Shown here piece by piece: positions 49,350 to 62,400 of a stretch of DNA of 64,000 bases. The first letter of the stretch is position 1. Every line of letters starts with the position of its first letter. The notes under the pieces were generated by a model. The model made no database searches. It saw nothing but the letters and a program-made list of their open reading frames with translations, and was not told where the DNA came from. The translations under genes were made by a program, and so were the position numbers. This DNA comes from Toxoplasma gondii ME49 (lineage: Eukaryota; Apicomplexa; Conoidasida; Eucoccidiorida; Sarcocystidae). The stretch lies in NCBI RefSeq assembly GCF_000006565.2, contig NC_031473.1, positions 1,240,001-1,304,000 on the forward strand. Reading direction: 5' to 3'.

Positions 49350-51624
49350 TCATGTCGTGAACCTGGTAAGCCCTGCCAAAATGTCAGACGCAGCCGCCAT
49401 TAACTCCTGCAATGCACATGACACAGGCGCACTCTCTCAGGCTGAAATTCTCAGAGTGGAGTTCACAAATGGAGAAACATGTTGCTCACCTCTGCGCCCC
49501 CTCTCATTTCCTCTCGGAATAGTGCTTCAGCAAATGCTTCGCGGTTATCCAGTGCATTCTGTCTTTTTGTGAATGCCATCTCTCCACCACTGTCGTTCCT
49601 TCCCCCTTCTGCGTCAGCCACAATAAGATTCAGTGGCATCTTCGGTGGATCAACGGAAATTTGAAACTGCGTCGAAGATGGCATCATGACCACTTCTTTT
49701 GTTGTCGGCTTGAAAAGTTCCTACACAACATGGCGTGACATCACAGGGCGGCACGGCAACATTCGGCTTTGGCACAAGCGTTCTTAGAATGCAGTGAGTG
49801 CTGCCTCGATCACTGGCTCTACAGTGGGCTACACTCTAGGTCACAGTGGAACACTCAGACGTGCCATTGAATCTCACTGGCGCTGATCGTATCTGGCGCC
49901 TACCTGCATCGCTGGCGCCCCACTTGGCGTGAAAGACGGAAGAGTATCAACACGCAGAAGGCTGTAGATCGGTTCTCCAGTCGCTGGCGAATAGATGTCG
50001 ATGCGGTTGGAGCCGAACCGAAGTGCTCCGTACCACCCGAGCTGTACAAACTGAAGTCACGCAGAAGTAGAACAGTTTTTGCGTGCCACTATTGCTACTT
50101 CTTTTTCTCTGCATTTTCACTAATCCAGAAATTACCTGCGCGTTCGTTTGAAATGCTGCTCTTTCTTCTGGCAGTGTGTCGTCGAGAAAGAGGGCAGTAC
50201 TCATTCTCAAAGCCGGATCCCCAAAGGATGGGTCATTGTACCAGTAGACGGCATTTTGGCGAATGAAGTCTGTGCAAGAAAAGAAGTGATCAGGCGTATG
50301 AGTTGCTGCTGGACTTCCACCGGAAATGCCTCTTACTGTTGGCAAACGTTGGCCAGTTCCGCGGCGCCTGTGCAGCATAGATCTCAACCAGGGTTCCATC
50401 GTTTTTTTCCCAGCTTCCTTTGAGATCCTTCTTGTCCAGTACTGCACAGACGAGAAAAATATTCAAAAATTGTTGATGTGTCTAGTGAAGCCCCCTGGTA
50501 TTAACCAAGCGTCGAGGTCGCATAAATACACCGTGAAAATAGCCAAACTTGCGGAGAAAGCATCGATTCGCGTGTGGGCTCTTTTCTCACATTTCTTCTC
50601 CAACTTTGTCAATGCGGTGTCCTGGAGTCTCGTCCTCAAGAAGATACTACGTCCGAAGTGATCAGCAAAGCCTTCAGCTTGTTCGAAAATGACTGAGAGG
50701 TTGTCTCTCGCATCAAGGAACACTCTGCCGGAAACGCCAGCCTGTTCATTCGAAAAAGCCGCACGGGAAATCTACCTGATCAGAAGACTAGAAAGGCATG
50801 AACAGAAAGTCAACATACCGCGAAGGAAGTAAGGGGAGTGACTACAAAGATCGCTCCCAGGAGATACCTGGTTCTGAGAAGGGCGTCCGTTCTATCAAGG
50901 CGAACAATGAAAGGCTCGTTGGACAGAGGACTCAGCACTTGTCTCATGGATCCTGCTTTGGGCTTCTTCTCCTTTTCGACGTCCTTCTTGTCGGTGTAGT
51001 GCGAAAAAAGTTGCCAGTTTCCGCTGATGTCCCAAGCTGCGCGGTGATGAGAAGCAAGCCACACGTACAAAGTTTTTTTTTCTTTCGTACCTCCACTGCG
51101 TTACTCTGTAAGCGCTTACTGCATGCCTTGTAAGGGTTGCCAGCGAGGGGCAACCCAGTTGCAACGTCGAGGATGCAATGGCAAGTTGGAACTCCTCCGA
51201 TTATGAAGCAGTTCGCCCCAGGGCCGCAGCGTGCGATTTCTCCTTCCACTGCGGTACATGCTGAGAAGATTACTCACACCAACGAAGATGTTATAAGGTG
51301 CCTGCCTCATGGGAGTGTGCAAGAGCTGTACTTACTTTCATACACTTCTGTGACCAGCTGGGCTCTTGACCATAGCACAGGCGAAGCGATAAGTATCAGC
51401 GTCAGCAGACAGTGCTTGAAGAATCTTTCCCCCTGAAGGTGATGCTCTTGCAAAAACGGTGCACTGATATTGCTTCTGTATACCGCCGGTTTAGAACGAC
51501 TGGTGACAAAAGATGTCCTGTCTAAAGTGAAGTAGCGTCCAGTGAATAGCGCCGACGCAGCTTTTCTTCCGGGCACAAAAAGTTTTTCTCCTAGAGATTC
51601 ATTGTCCCAGTCCATTGCAGTCAT
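49350..51624 (-). CDS. EGF-like domain protein with recessed hydrophobic segment
   Basis: Nine exons (descending, some ends accurate to about 1-2 bases): 51624-51336, 51260-51120, 51036-50819, 50741-50651, 50441-50337, 50269-50136, 50050-49904, 49720-49490, 49406-49350; 470 residues. ATG 51624 follows an in-frame TGA. A hydrophobic segment (CLLTLILIASPVLW, near 80-93) could be a recessed signal or signal anchor. Next comes an EGF-like module with six cysteines in the C-C-C-C-x-C-C arrangement (CTAVEGEIARCGPGANC, then PTCHC, then YKAC). The remaining 330 residues have almost no cysteine and are rich in aromatic strands (YWYNDPSFGDPALRMSTALF, LGWYGALRFGSNRIDIY). I do not recognise this part. 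It is probably in the secretory pathway or at the surface. Its ATG lies only 54 bases from the stop of the model upstream, so the two may be one gene. Confidence 0.6.
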
Positions 51625-51678
51625 TATTGAGGACAATCAGGAATCGACGTTTATACGATCAGAATGTGGAACATGAAT

Positions 51679-53790
51679 CTAGTCTTTTTTTTCGTGAATC
51701 AATGTGAAAAGTGGACGATAAGTGGTGTCGTCGACGTCGGCTGAGGAGCTCCTCTGCGGACGAGCACAGTCGATAATGCGATTGTGCCGCGTAGTGAGGC
51801 CATTTGTTGTGACGTTGAGATCTTGTTTTATCAGGAAAGCTTCTTTAAAACGTCTAATAATAGCTCTACCATGGGAGCTGAAGGAAGTCTGCACTTGCTG
51901 AAACGTTGTGTGCAGTCAATAGTGCTGTCGCGACGAGAGTGTCCAGTCCTTTGGCGAAGACATGCCTGCAGTGGAATGCATTAGCGTGTCCTTCATTGAA
52001 AATGCGTGTAAATATATTCGTTTGTATGTCATATGAGCAAGAATTCAACATTTCAACTTCTAGCTTTGGTGTAGTGCCTTTGTTATGGAGAAGCGGATGG
52101 GCAGGAGGTACATGTATGGTCATTTCCAGTTAGAGTACACGAAAAGGGCAACGTTCTCGAGCCTACATGGCGACCCAAATGCGGCTGGTGCTAAAACTCG
52201 TGGTTTTACGTCATAGATTCAGGCATTTATTGGTACCCCTGACGAACCACTGTTTCTGCTCCCTTTTAGAAAATACTTCAGATATGCCTACTTTCAGTAC
52301 TCTCCACAAAGTCTGCAGTTTGCAGCATGTATTCCACGAAATATGCTCTCGATCAGAATAGAAACGACTTACAGCAGTGCGCGTGAGAGGAAACTCAGCG
52401 TCCGGGCCTGTGCTTTCTAGTTTCGGAGAAGCACATGGCCCTGCAGAACAATTCACCACAAGTCTATTATGTGGGCCACCACAAAAACTTACACCATGCC
52501 CTGCATCGGGCGCTCCACTCCTTCTTTAGTGGTATGTTAAAAGCATCGAAGTCTACTATCTCTCGTGCGCATGGACCACCATAATCTGAACAGCATGCCA
52601 TAGTGATACGCAGTCCCACGAACACTTCTGTGCGGGTCCACCTGCGGTCGCCGTGCAGGCGCTCGCCGATCCTAAACGGTTGTCTAGTTTCGATTGACGT
52701 TGATTGTTTGCTCATTCATTGTTACCTTCTGAAGGCCTCCATCCCGTCGGGCACTGGGCCGAATACTGGTGGCTACATTGCACACATGGCCAATCTCTCA
52801 TACAACGAGACGCCCATGTTTTCTTTGCCCTGGTGGATTTGCTAGGATCAGGGTTGGTGGATATTAGCAAGTAAGCACGCAGAGCTTCACACCGTACACT
52901 TCAGAAAGGTCCAGCAAGTCACCCTTGCAGGGCCCTGTGAATAGTAAAACAATACCACGCTCCTCTGCTCAAAGAAGGATCACTGTGTACCATCGTATGC
53001 GGGACCAGGGCCGCAGATGAGAGAACTGGATCCTGAAGGATTTTGTAAACAGCTTGGGAAATACTGAGTTGTTGTCTTTTTTTTACCAAACGGATGTCCA
53101 GCTAATTCATAGTCCTAATAAAACCGATGATAGCTGCCCTTCCAACGTTTCTGGAAACTGATTCTAACCAGCGGGCAACTGAAAAAAAGTGTGGGTTGCC
53201 TCCCAGGGTGGATGTCACGGTAGACATTCAAGCAACGTACGTCTGCGAATAATCTCGTTCGCAAATGTTTTCGACGTCCCGAAGGCTAACATGAACTGCC
53301 GAAGCTACATCTTGCATGCACAGTAAGCTCCGCAGCAAAGTCGACGCGCCTGTAGTTTACCTGGTCTTGGTGAAGGTACCTCTGCCAGATACTGCATTGC
53401 CTGTAATATGACTCGATGTCAGACTGAATTGGCTTCCAGAAGTGGTCGCATCACGTACGATTCCAGCGGCATTTTTCTCAAGGGCGGGCGCAGCCGGAGG
53501 TGGAGTGGAAACAACAGAATCACCGACAATGCTTCCTGGAAAGCGAGGTACAGTTGCCTTCCAGGGCGTTTGCACGCACTACTAGTCAAGAAGTGTTATT
53601 ACCAGCAGCGTCTCCCATGCTGATTTGGTCATCAGGAGAGAATTCAGTCCCAGAAATCGTCTGGTATCAGCTATAGGACGTTGCTTCAGGGAAAGCCACT
53701 GTGTTAAATGCTTACGCCCGACGGCACGAAAGCTGCATTCGTCGATCTCAGAGCCAATGCCACGGCCACAGTTAGAAATGCGTTCCGCAT
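51679..53790 (-). CDS. Secreted cysteine-containing protein, unknown family
   Basis: Seven exons (descending): 53790-53716, 53683-53603, 53578-53361, 52671-52493, 52440-52373, 51965-51870, 51753-51679; 263 residues with consistent phases (0,0,2,1,0,0). The N-terminus is a clear signal peptide (MRNAFLTVAVALALRSTNA, likely cleaved before AFVPSG). A Pro/Ser-rich stretch follows. The cysteine region then has CCSDYGGPC, CRAWWPC and two more CxnC groups, with a strand-like lead-in (TRTEVFVGLRIT). Exon 3 to exon 4 skips a 690-base intron that contains other open stretches, and a missing exon cannot be excluded. The last exon is the weakest. I recognise no domain. It reads on toward the EGF-like model and may be its 5' half. 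Confidence 0.5.
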
Positions 53791-54715
53791 CTTTCTAGGC
53801 CTAAAAAACTCAGTCGTTCGAAGCACGATCGGAAAACTCTCCAGGAATACTCGATCCCGTAAGCTTCCGAAAAGTAGCAACAAAATCATTGTGGCGCGTG
53901 TGCCATGAACGTGAGGTGTTCGTACAGCAAGTGGGGAGCTGCCTTCCTCCACTCCACTGAGTGGGACTGTAAGGAGCCATAGTTCCTCCCGAAGCGAAAT
54001 CTTTTTAGGTCGGCCAAACAGCTCATTAGTGATGGGTGAATATGGCATTTTGCGGTGAACATGCCATTGCCATCCATGCAACTCAGATGTCACAGTGTGT
54101 ATAATAGCCTCTTTCAGGGTACGCACCTCAGAGGCCCCAGCTGTAGATGTGTCCTCCCGCTGGACAAGTTGAATCGCTGGGGCATCAAAAAGTCTCAAGA
54201 TTCCTTGCATCTTGCAATGATATAGAAAATGCACACTCGATAAGACCGCCCACACCTGTCGGTTTCCTCTTCATGTTACACCCAATCCACGAAGGCAGTC
54301 CGTGGTTGGCATCACCCAGATCAAAATGTTCCTACACTTCTTTGTCGAGACGGATTGCATGCTCACGTTGGCACATTGGTTCTCATGGCGGCACACACGG
54401 CGAGGACTTCACTGCAAGGCATCCGACCCGTTAACGAGCGGGAATCGCAACGTCCCGTGCTGATAGAAGTGACTGTGTGATGACGAACCTTCTTGTTTTT
54501 CCTGCGTAGACACAGTTGAGTGGATCGCTATAGTAGCCGATCCACAGAGGATGACACCATATGTGTGTTGTAGTCGATGCCTTTAAATAACAACGCCTCT
54601 CCTTCGGTGTTGCCTCAATTCCATCTATACGACGAATATGTGCAGCATGATTGGGCCAGTGGGACTGTAGGGACTCGCCGTACTACTTTCAAACGGTACA
54701 CGATAGTTCAGTTCT
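53791..54715. other. Spacer, about 0.9 kb
   Basis: Upstream of the secreted-protein start and downstream of the small unknown gene at 54.7 kb (both -). No supported coding frame. Probably the promoter of the secreted gene. Confidence 0.45.
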
Positions 54716-55590
54716 TTACGCCTGGTTAGAGAACTCGCGAATAAGACGGCTCAGGTCTTCACCAGGATCATCCAGCACAACAACAGCATCGTCGTCATTG
54801 TTATTTGCAGAAACAGATCTAGTGAACTGTGTCAGGAGGTGTACATGGTCGCCGTTCTGCATCCTAACTTTAAAGAAGTCGTCGTCGCGGAAGGAACTCT
54901 TCAGCACATTATTCTTCCAGACGACAGCTCCCCGTGACTCAGGAAAATCAGGCACTACAGAGTTGCACAATCGCTCACGTGGGAGAGTTGGCGATTCCCA
55001 TGCCTGCCTTGGACAACGACTTTTGCCGCCAGTCACATCGTCGTCAGCAGCAGTGCCTGATGATCCCGGTGCGCTAGAGCTGTATTTCTGCTCGTCAACA
55101 TTTGAGACGGCAACATCTGATGCACAGTCAGTCCCCATCTTGGCCATCCGCTAAGGGGGCACTAAAGAAACCATTACCATCCACAGTTCACCATGCGTCT
55201 CTGGCGTGCTTGGGACTCAACCAAGCCAAGACACTGCGATGCAAGCTTCAGCAATATCCTGTCATTCCCAGCCAAATTATCCTTATCCACTTCACATAAG
55301 TGACACCATACGACCGTGCAGCGGTGAGCTGACAGTCGGTGACTGGTGAAGGAATACTATTTGGGATGGAATTACGTTTGGAGCACCCAAGAATCAGTGA
55401 CTTACTCGGACGAACGGGTAGATGCTGATAAAAATTGAAGAGAAGTTCCACTGGAACATACCGAGCGCGGGCAATGTCAGGCATACGGATGTTCCCTTCG
55501 TTAACGTCCACACGTGTTTGATTGGCAAGACCTGCGAGGTAAGAGGGCAAATTCCACCCATGTCCGGGAAGGCAATACCGGTACTACACA
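54716..55590 (-). CDS. Small unknown protein, last two exons
   Basis: Two joined exons: roughly 55590-55404 (opening YCLPGHGWNLPSYLAGLANQ and running to NFYQHLPVRP, ending A|GTAAGT in phase 1) and about 55107-54716. The second reads VAVSNVDEQKYSSSAP, a Ser/Asp-rich link, then RGAVVWKNNVLKSSFRDDDF, HVHLLTQFTRSV and DPGEDLSRLIREFSNQA-stop. The joint is in phase via the acceptor CATCAG. The 5' exons were not found; ATG 55675 in a neighbouring frame is a candidate only. I do not recognise the family and see no signal peptide or membrane segment in the visible part. Confidence 0.4.
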
Positions 55591-56610
55591 CGGATGACGA
55601 TACGCGAGAATGTGCAACGATCACTTCAAGAAAACGCAAATCACTCAGGACTGGGCTTGTGTCTTTATATGACATCAACAGATACTATATGGTAAGAGTC
55701 AGAAAGGCTTCAGTGACAGAAGACCCTAGCCCAGTATAGAGCAGCGAGGACCCATTTGGCTCCCCGCTGCAGCGAAGCTTAATGCAGCTTCGTACAGTTA
55801 CGACAGTTACCAACGTCTCCTGCGAAAGCCAATCAGGTGAAAACATGAAAGCACCACCAGCGGTGCATCATTTTTCCCCGAGTCGACTATCGCAGAACGT
55901 CAGGACAAGGGCCGTACAACTACGAGCGAGGGAACAAGCCTGGCCTCCGCAGCTTGCAATCCTAATAGACACCACCGGTTCATATGATATAGCACCCCAC
56001 GGCCCCTTGAGGGGGGTCCAAGAAAGTCTCTATCTGTTACAAAAAGAGAGAGAAAAACGTGGTGTTATGGAGTAATCGTTTGCTGAGGATTTGTCCCGCC
56101 GCTTATCAGTCGAAGACCCCGTGCAACTTTACGACACCGATTATATCCTATATAAGGAATGGGTCCAGGATCACGGCTGCTCAAAGTTTTGCAGAAATGA
56201 AACTATGCTAGTGCAACACACACGAGCTACACTAGCATTTCGATCTCTTGTACATTTTGGGGCTCTACACTTTATCGGTGCGTCTACGTTTTGGCGGAAC
56301 TCTGACATTCTCCTTTCCGGGTGGTTCCTGCCCGGCATCCAATTCCAAGCAGGACGTGCCGGTGTTTGACTGTCAACCACGGAATTGTACGCATTTGCCA
56401 CGACTGTCTGCGAGTCATGACGTGTATCAGAAGTGGCTAGGAAGCCAACGTTTTCTGGCTTATTAACTCAGCAGGAATTGGAAGTTTCTGGAGCAAGCAT
56501 GCTCCACTTGCGTTGCGAAATACCCGTTTCCCTGGTGTGCGCGATCCGTTGGTACAGAGGACTGAAGTCAGTAGCTGATATCCTAAGGATTATCACATCT
56601 GTTTGTCAAA
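55591..56610. other. Spacer, about 1 kb
   Basis: Between the small unknown gene (-) and the PITH gene (+), and probably containing both promoters and any missing 5' exons of the former. Nothing else recognised. Confidence 0.4.
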
Positions 56611-58091
56611 ATGGCGAACATAGACTCTACTGCTGCCAACACCAACCGTATGCGCGAGCATATGTCAATGAAGCAGATGCAAGCTGGAAAGCAGCAGGAG
56701 CAAGAAGAGGACCTTTGCATGTGCTATAACGTGGTCAACTTCAAGCTCTCCGTCTGCCTCAATCAACTGGAACCTACTAAACAAGTCCCCTGTCAGACAG
56801 AGGAGGAATCAGGAACCAGTCAACCCCCCTCCGCGGAAGGCGCAGGGTCACTCTGTGAAGGCAGCGCTGAGAGTGAAACTACACATCAAGCGAAGCCGTG
56901 CGCCGACACTTCTGCTGCACCAGAGGCGGAAGCCTACAGCAGGCCTGAAGCGTCTTCGGGCTCTGGAACTTCTCCTTCCAACTCATCAGGGGCGATCGAC
57001 AGTCGCAACTCCGTCGTGCTTGCAACTCTACAAGATGTCTTGCTGGCGAATCCCACTGATAAATGTTTAGTGTCCGACGTCGATGAGCAGTTGCTCATCA
57101 ATGTCTTCTTCAATTCCCCAGTTCGAGTAAGCTTTAGATTTCGACGGATATTTTGTAAAGTTCCAGTCCTGTATTAAACGCTCGGAAGGCCGTTTCGAGC
57201 TCGCATAGCCGGAATTCGGTTGCACAGCGACTGCCGTGGGGCCTTGTTTATCAGCATGTTCTTCCGTTTTCAGACTCAGACGTCCCACGGTTTAGCCGTT
57301 TCAGTAACATAGAGAAGTTACCAAATGCCGTATTGCATTCTTGTACTTCAGATTACCTCGATGGCCATACGTTCGACAGCACCACCTGCAAACTTCGACT
57401 GGAGGAAACCAAGTACCACGGATGATGACGAAGATTTGCCTGAGGAAGGCACAATCTCCGAGCCCAAACTAATGAAGGTAAATTCAGCGCCGTATGAGCA
57501 TTGAGGTGTCTGGATCTTGCCGGCGAATAGTATACTGCGCTACTTGGAAACCACACTGTACCATATTGACATTCTTGACCTAGCTTGGTGCAGAGCTGAC
57601 ACTAGTTGAACATACGGGTGGACCTCCGATAGTAGAGAGGGGCGGGTCGGTGAGGAGCCTAAGAAGTGCAGGACATCACAGACTGATTTGAAATATGCTG
57701 GCATTATCGGTGACAAATGCTGTCATCTTTTTAGAGGCACGGCTTTTCTGAGGAAGACTTTTGATGGAGTGGCGAGTTGTGGAATCTCGCCTAGCCGCTC
57801 CTGCAATCAATCATCCTTGCGTCTGATCCGCTTAATGTGCGTCTTTTATAGGTTTACAGTAACAACACTAACCTCGATTTCAGCACGGTGTACGACGAAA
57901 CGCCTGCACAGGTTATTACCTTAACCCCAGGTCAATTGAAAGGAGAGGAGCGCTTGCTACTGCGCGGTAGCAAGTTCCAGAGGTGTTCGTCTTTGCACAT
58001 ATTCATAGAAAAGAACCAGGCAAATTCGATCCATACGTTCATCAATCGGATATCTCTCTATGGTTACGTGAACAAGAATTACGCCAGCTAA
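56611..58091 (+). CDS. PITH-domain protein
   Basis: Three exons, all phase 0: 56611-57126, 57352-57477, 57852-58091; 293 residues. PITH-domain blocks in order: YNVVNFKLSVCLNQ near residue 40, a Ser/Glu/Pro-rich insertion (about 60-130), VVLATLQDVLLA, CLVSDVDEQLLINVFFNSPV (the signature L-x-S-D-x-D-E-Q-L-L), ITSMAIRSTAP, LMKVYSNNTNLDFSTVYDE, LLLRGSKFQRCSSLHIFIEKN and TFINRISLYG. PITH domains occur in thioredoxin-like TXNL1 and in stand-alone proteins, and bind the 26S proteasome in yeast and human. No thioredoxin CxxC domain is present here, so this is the stand-alone (PITHD1-like) form. Cytosolic location is inferred from absence of a signal peptide. Confidence 0.88.
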
Positions 58092-59461
58092 GAGTAGCCA
58101 GATGCGTGGCTTTTGTTACGTACATGATCTCATGAGGGACTGTTCGGTAAGCAGCGAATCAAAGCTATTGCTTTCGTTGGATCTGCCCAGGCACACGGCT
58201 TGTCTGATACTCAGGTCGTGTGGTACAGGCATGTTCGTTGAAACGTGCGTCGCGGGTCGATGCTGAGCCGAAACTTCACCACTGCCAGTTTTTACGTGGT
58301 GTGCGGCTCGGTGGAGTCCCGGTCACTTATACAAGGAACCTACTGATCGATCTATACCGCTTTCATCGTTTCAGACTGACAGTGCGGGCATGTAGAGGGT
58401 CCTGCGATCACTGAGTAGCTGCACCCGTGAAGGATAACTAATTCAATCGACTTCAACACCGGTCACTCATGATGAACAGGAATGATACTAGATGAGGACA
58501 GATGCCTACGAAGCAGTCAAAAATTTCTTGATCTTCGGCCAAAGATATAAATGGGATCACGCAGAATTATGTAGCTGGACTTCAGGCCACAGCTCACATT
58601 ATAGCTTTTGTTATAGCATGACCTACAATCTCGTACTCGCGCAGCTGGTAGCACGGTCAGAAGCAGCTCTGCGAAACGCCCGTGTTTCCCATGTCTTAAT
58701 TTCATGAGCTTTGCGAAAACGGATCAGTCGCCGTTCCAGTCACCAGCTGCATCACAGTCACCTACGTGTTTCTGATGGCGGGCCTTCCAACGACAGAAGC
58801 GGCTGGCTGACGGAGTGTCACGGGAAAGACAAGCCTTTGGCAGGCGGGTGCGGAAAGCGAAACTGCGGCTAATGCCACGTTTGATATTAGTCGAAATAGC
58901 AAAAGCTTCACTCATGGTTTCCTACGCTTGTGGAACAGCGAGCGGCTGTCACTGCTTCAGCTTCTTGCGTAATCGCAGACGCGCGAGGCACCACTTAGTC
59001 CAGCTGTGATCCGCAACGTGAGTGTCTCGATCGTTGCTCCCTGTGGTCTGGCTGACTATTTCTGAGTCTCACAGTCTACCTTTTATTCGAAGATGGCTGA
59101 AAATAAGAGCTTCTGCGCTTTCACTACATAAGGAGCAGTGGAAGTCTAATCATGTGGTCTCTTTCCTCTTCTCAACGCCTCATTTCAAACATGATTTTGA
59201 ATCGATTCAGGAGTCAGTGGGGTGACAAAGCAGCATCGCACTTCAGAACAGACAAGTCAAACTGTTCACGATGATTTTTGTTTCGGCACACTAATGATGT
59301 GCTCACAAACATGTCACAGGCTTCGCATCCCAGTCGACGCAGATGCGCAAGACTTTTGCGGCGTTGCTTGAAACGCCACTCCATCTCATCGTTTGCTCGA
59401 TGCTGAGTAAGCAACACAGATTTCATGATAGAAGAAACGCCAATGCATTAAATTGTTCATG
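58092..59461. other. Spacer between convergent ends
   Basis: Between the PITH stop (+) and the beta-propeller stop (-). Short open frames on the minus strand could in principle be extra 3' exons of the propeller gene, but none has motif or phase support. Confidence 0.45.
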
Positions 59462-62400
59462 TCACCATCTGCCGAAACCACCGGTTTCGAAGCCGAATAC
59501 TGCAGTTCCAGGCCTTCTCCTCATACCATTAGACGTAGCTGCGTAGTCACTGTATTCTCTGTCATTGGACGTTGGCATAACTGATGCAGACAGCTGTGGA
59601 GACGTCAGCGTCGCCTCCTGAGGCTGCCCCCATCCGCGAAATCCCGTGCTGGAATGCATCGAAGACATCTGTCTGTTTGTCGACGTGAAAGGACTCGCTG
59701 CGCGAGACTGGCCAAGCGCAGACGAGGCAGGATGAGGTTCAACGTTCAAGATGGACTGCCTCCGCGCAGTTCCACTCTCCTGGTTCCATCCACTGGTGCC
59801 CAACAAGGTATTTTGGAAACGTCCTGCGTTAGAGTTGGCTCGATCACCGAAAAAATCTGAATAGTCTCCGACACCAAATCCCTGGTCACTTTTGTATGTC
59901 AGGTAGGTAGAGGCAGAGCCACACAGTGGCGATTCCAGTATATTTGCTCCGTCTGCGTTCTCACTCTGCAGGAATATTCCCCCCAGGTCCGGAAACGTAG
60001 CACGAACGGGAGTAGGGCGGTTGCAAGACCCGTAGACACCATATGGTGATGCGCGCTGCACAGGGACCCTCTGAGAAAAGGCCCAGCGAGAAAAAGATGA
60101 ATTGGTGGCAGGCGGAATTTCACTGTCTTGAAGCATCGGTGGACTTAATTGCCAACTACGAGCCAGCTGCGTCTGTTTCTGCTGCCACCGAGCCAGCCAG
60201 TCACTCCCACTTGGGCAGGCTTCTCTCCTCGTCCGCTCTTGGGCATCTGGCTCGGCGCGCCCGGTACTCCATGACTGAGCCTTGCCCTGCCAACCGCCCC
60301 AGCCATTGACCGCTGACATTCTAAGGCTGGATTCCAATTTGCTGAGTTGTGATGGGTCCTGCAACTTCCAGTAACTGGCGCTCTGAGACCCTTGTTTGTC
60401 GATGTTGCTGCCCAGAAAAGGACTCCCTGTGCCACCAAACTCCCTCGTTTGACTCGCATCTTCACCTTTGTGTGCGTGACCGTCAGTAAGGTTGCCCACA
60501 AAAGACATGGGTGGGAGCATTGCGGCACCCGAGTAAATGTCAATTCGAGGCTTTCTGTGAGTAGAATGATCTCTTGGTCTGACATGGGCCCCGTACAACG
60601 ACGCACCAAGTAGAGAGGCCTCTTGCCATGATGTGAGGGTTTCTTTCTCTCCACTGGCCAGTCGAGGTGATGGAATCACGGGAGATGACGACAGTGGAAA
60701 CAAACAACTTCCCCTGGATGGTCCCTGACGTGCCAGCGCCCGTGATCCGGAAGACTGCAAAAAGGATTGGGTCTGCGGCAGCTTATGTAGGCAAGTGACA
60801 ACGGGCATCATGGTGTTAGCTCCGGAGCACGTTACGGAGCTGCATGTTGTCGACCACTGCACTGCAAGTATAGTTGATGCATCAAGTGTGTACCCTGTTT
60901 GGAAGTATTTGGGTAGCGAGCAGAATGCGACGGCCGAAGGATAGCACCCTGGAAATGGAGGACGCAGCCAATAAAGAAGCGGCGCGCGGTGCTGTCTGAG
61001 GTCACCTGGATGTCGTCTTCGGATTCGAGGCGTGGAATCGTCGTAAACTGCAACAGCATCGCATCCTTCATGGATGACCGCCACATATGAGCGTCGGGAC
61101 GCATCATCTTTGCCGAGTGTGAACGTCAAAATACTTCTCAGTTTTGGGCGAATCATGTTTTGTGCCTTAATCTGAAGCATATCCTCTCTGTCGGGTGCAT
61201 GAGCCGACCTTTCGATGCCTCTCAATCTCCTGTCGCCCTGGGATCCTGCTTCGTCCCTTGTGTGTCTCTGTGTCGTTTGCAGCTTGGCTGGCTGAAGTCG
61301 CGAATTCATTTGGACGGGGCCTCTGGAGGGAAGATTCATCTCAGTCAAGGGCGTTTCCACCAGAACACGCTCTCCCGTCAATGTGAAGAAGCACTCGGCT
61401 ACATTCCCTCTTGAGACGTGACATAATTGGGAACGCGTGGACCAGTCGAATACGAGAGGACAGGAGCTTCCCCTGACTGACACGTACACTAGCTGCCGAG
61501 CTGCGTGGAACTCGAGCGTAGCCACAGCCGCAGCCGCACGTACCAGGGATGCGGGTCCCTTGGCTCCTTTCGCACTTTCCGCGGTATTGTTGTTCTTCCG
61601 CATTTCTTGTCTCAGCTGCTCGCGCGTGGGCACGTCCAAGCGAGCACGACACAGGCTGTACCACTCCGCAACGCGCTTCCGTGAGTCTCGTTGCAGGACA
61701 GTCAACCGTCCCGCACTGCTCAGGACAATCAACTGAAACTCTCCCGTCCAGCAACAGGCGACGGGGACATGGCCTAGCAAGGCTTCTCCGCCTACAGCCA
61801 GCAGTCGAGGCACCTTGCAGCTTGAGGGAACACGGAAAGGAGAGAAGAGCGGGTCGAATACGTACACAGATGTGGCGGTGAGAGCGCACACCCTCGTTGC
61901 ACGAGGAGACACCTGCAAAACTTTCACACAGCTATCGAGCTTGTCAACCCACTGGAGCCTCCAATCCCTCATGCCGTTATCCTCCCCCTGAATGCTTCGC
62001 CAGAGAGAAGAGGAATACGGCTCACTGCAGGTACGACATCCTCCCTCCAGCTGGCAGTTCGACAGATACTCTAGTCGGCCATCGCTGTAACCCAAGAGGA
62101 GAAACGGACCCTGTGGTGCGGAACTGAGAACAACTACAGCAGTCAGCTGCCGTGACTTCTCCGGGATCTGCTTGGGGACGGATGAACCCTGGTAAACGTC
62201 TTCACAGCCAGCACGCCCAGCCGCTGATTCTTGTAGGTCGACGTCAGCGGCTTTGGAATTACCACTATGATGGCTATGTGCTGAAGTGCCTAGAACAGCA
62301 TCAAGAGATCGCGCTTTGCCACTGTTGCGCAGAAGCAGAGGGGTGTCGGCATGCCCCAGAAGGACCATCGATTCGTAGGCGGAAGTCGAGTATTCATCGC

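Noticed and set aside
52728..52825. Extra exon reading AQCPTGWRPSEG in the secreted gene
   Set aside because: Including it puts the next exon into a frame with an early stop; skipping it gives matching phases and keeps the cysteine-rich frame.
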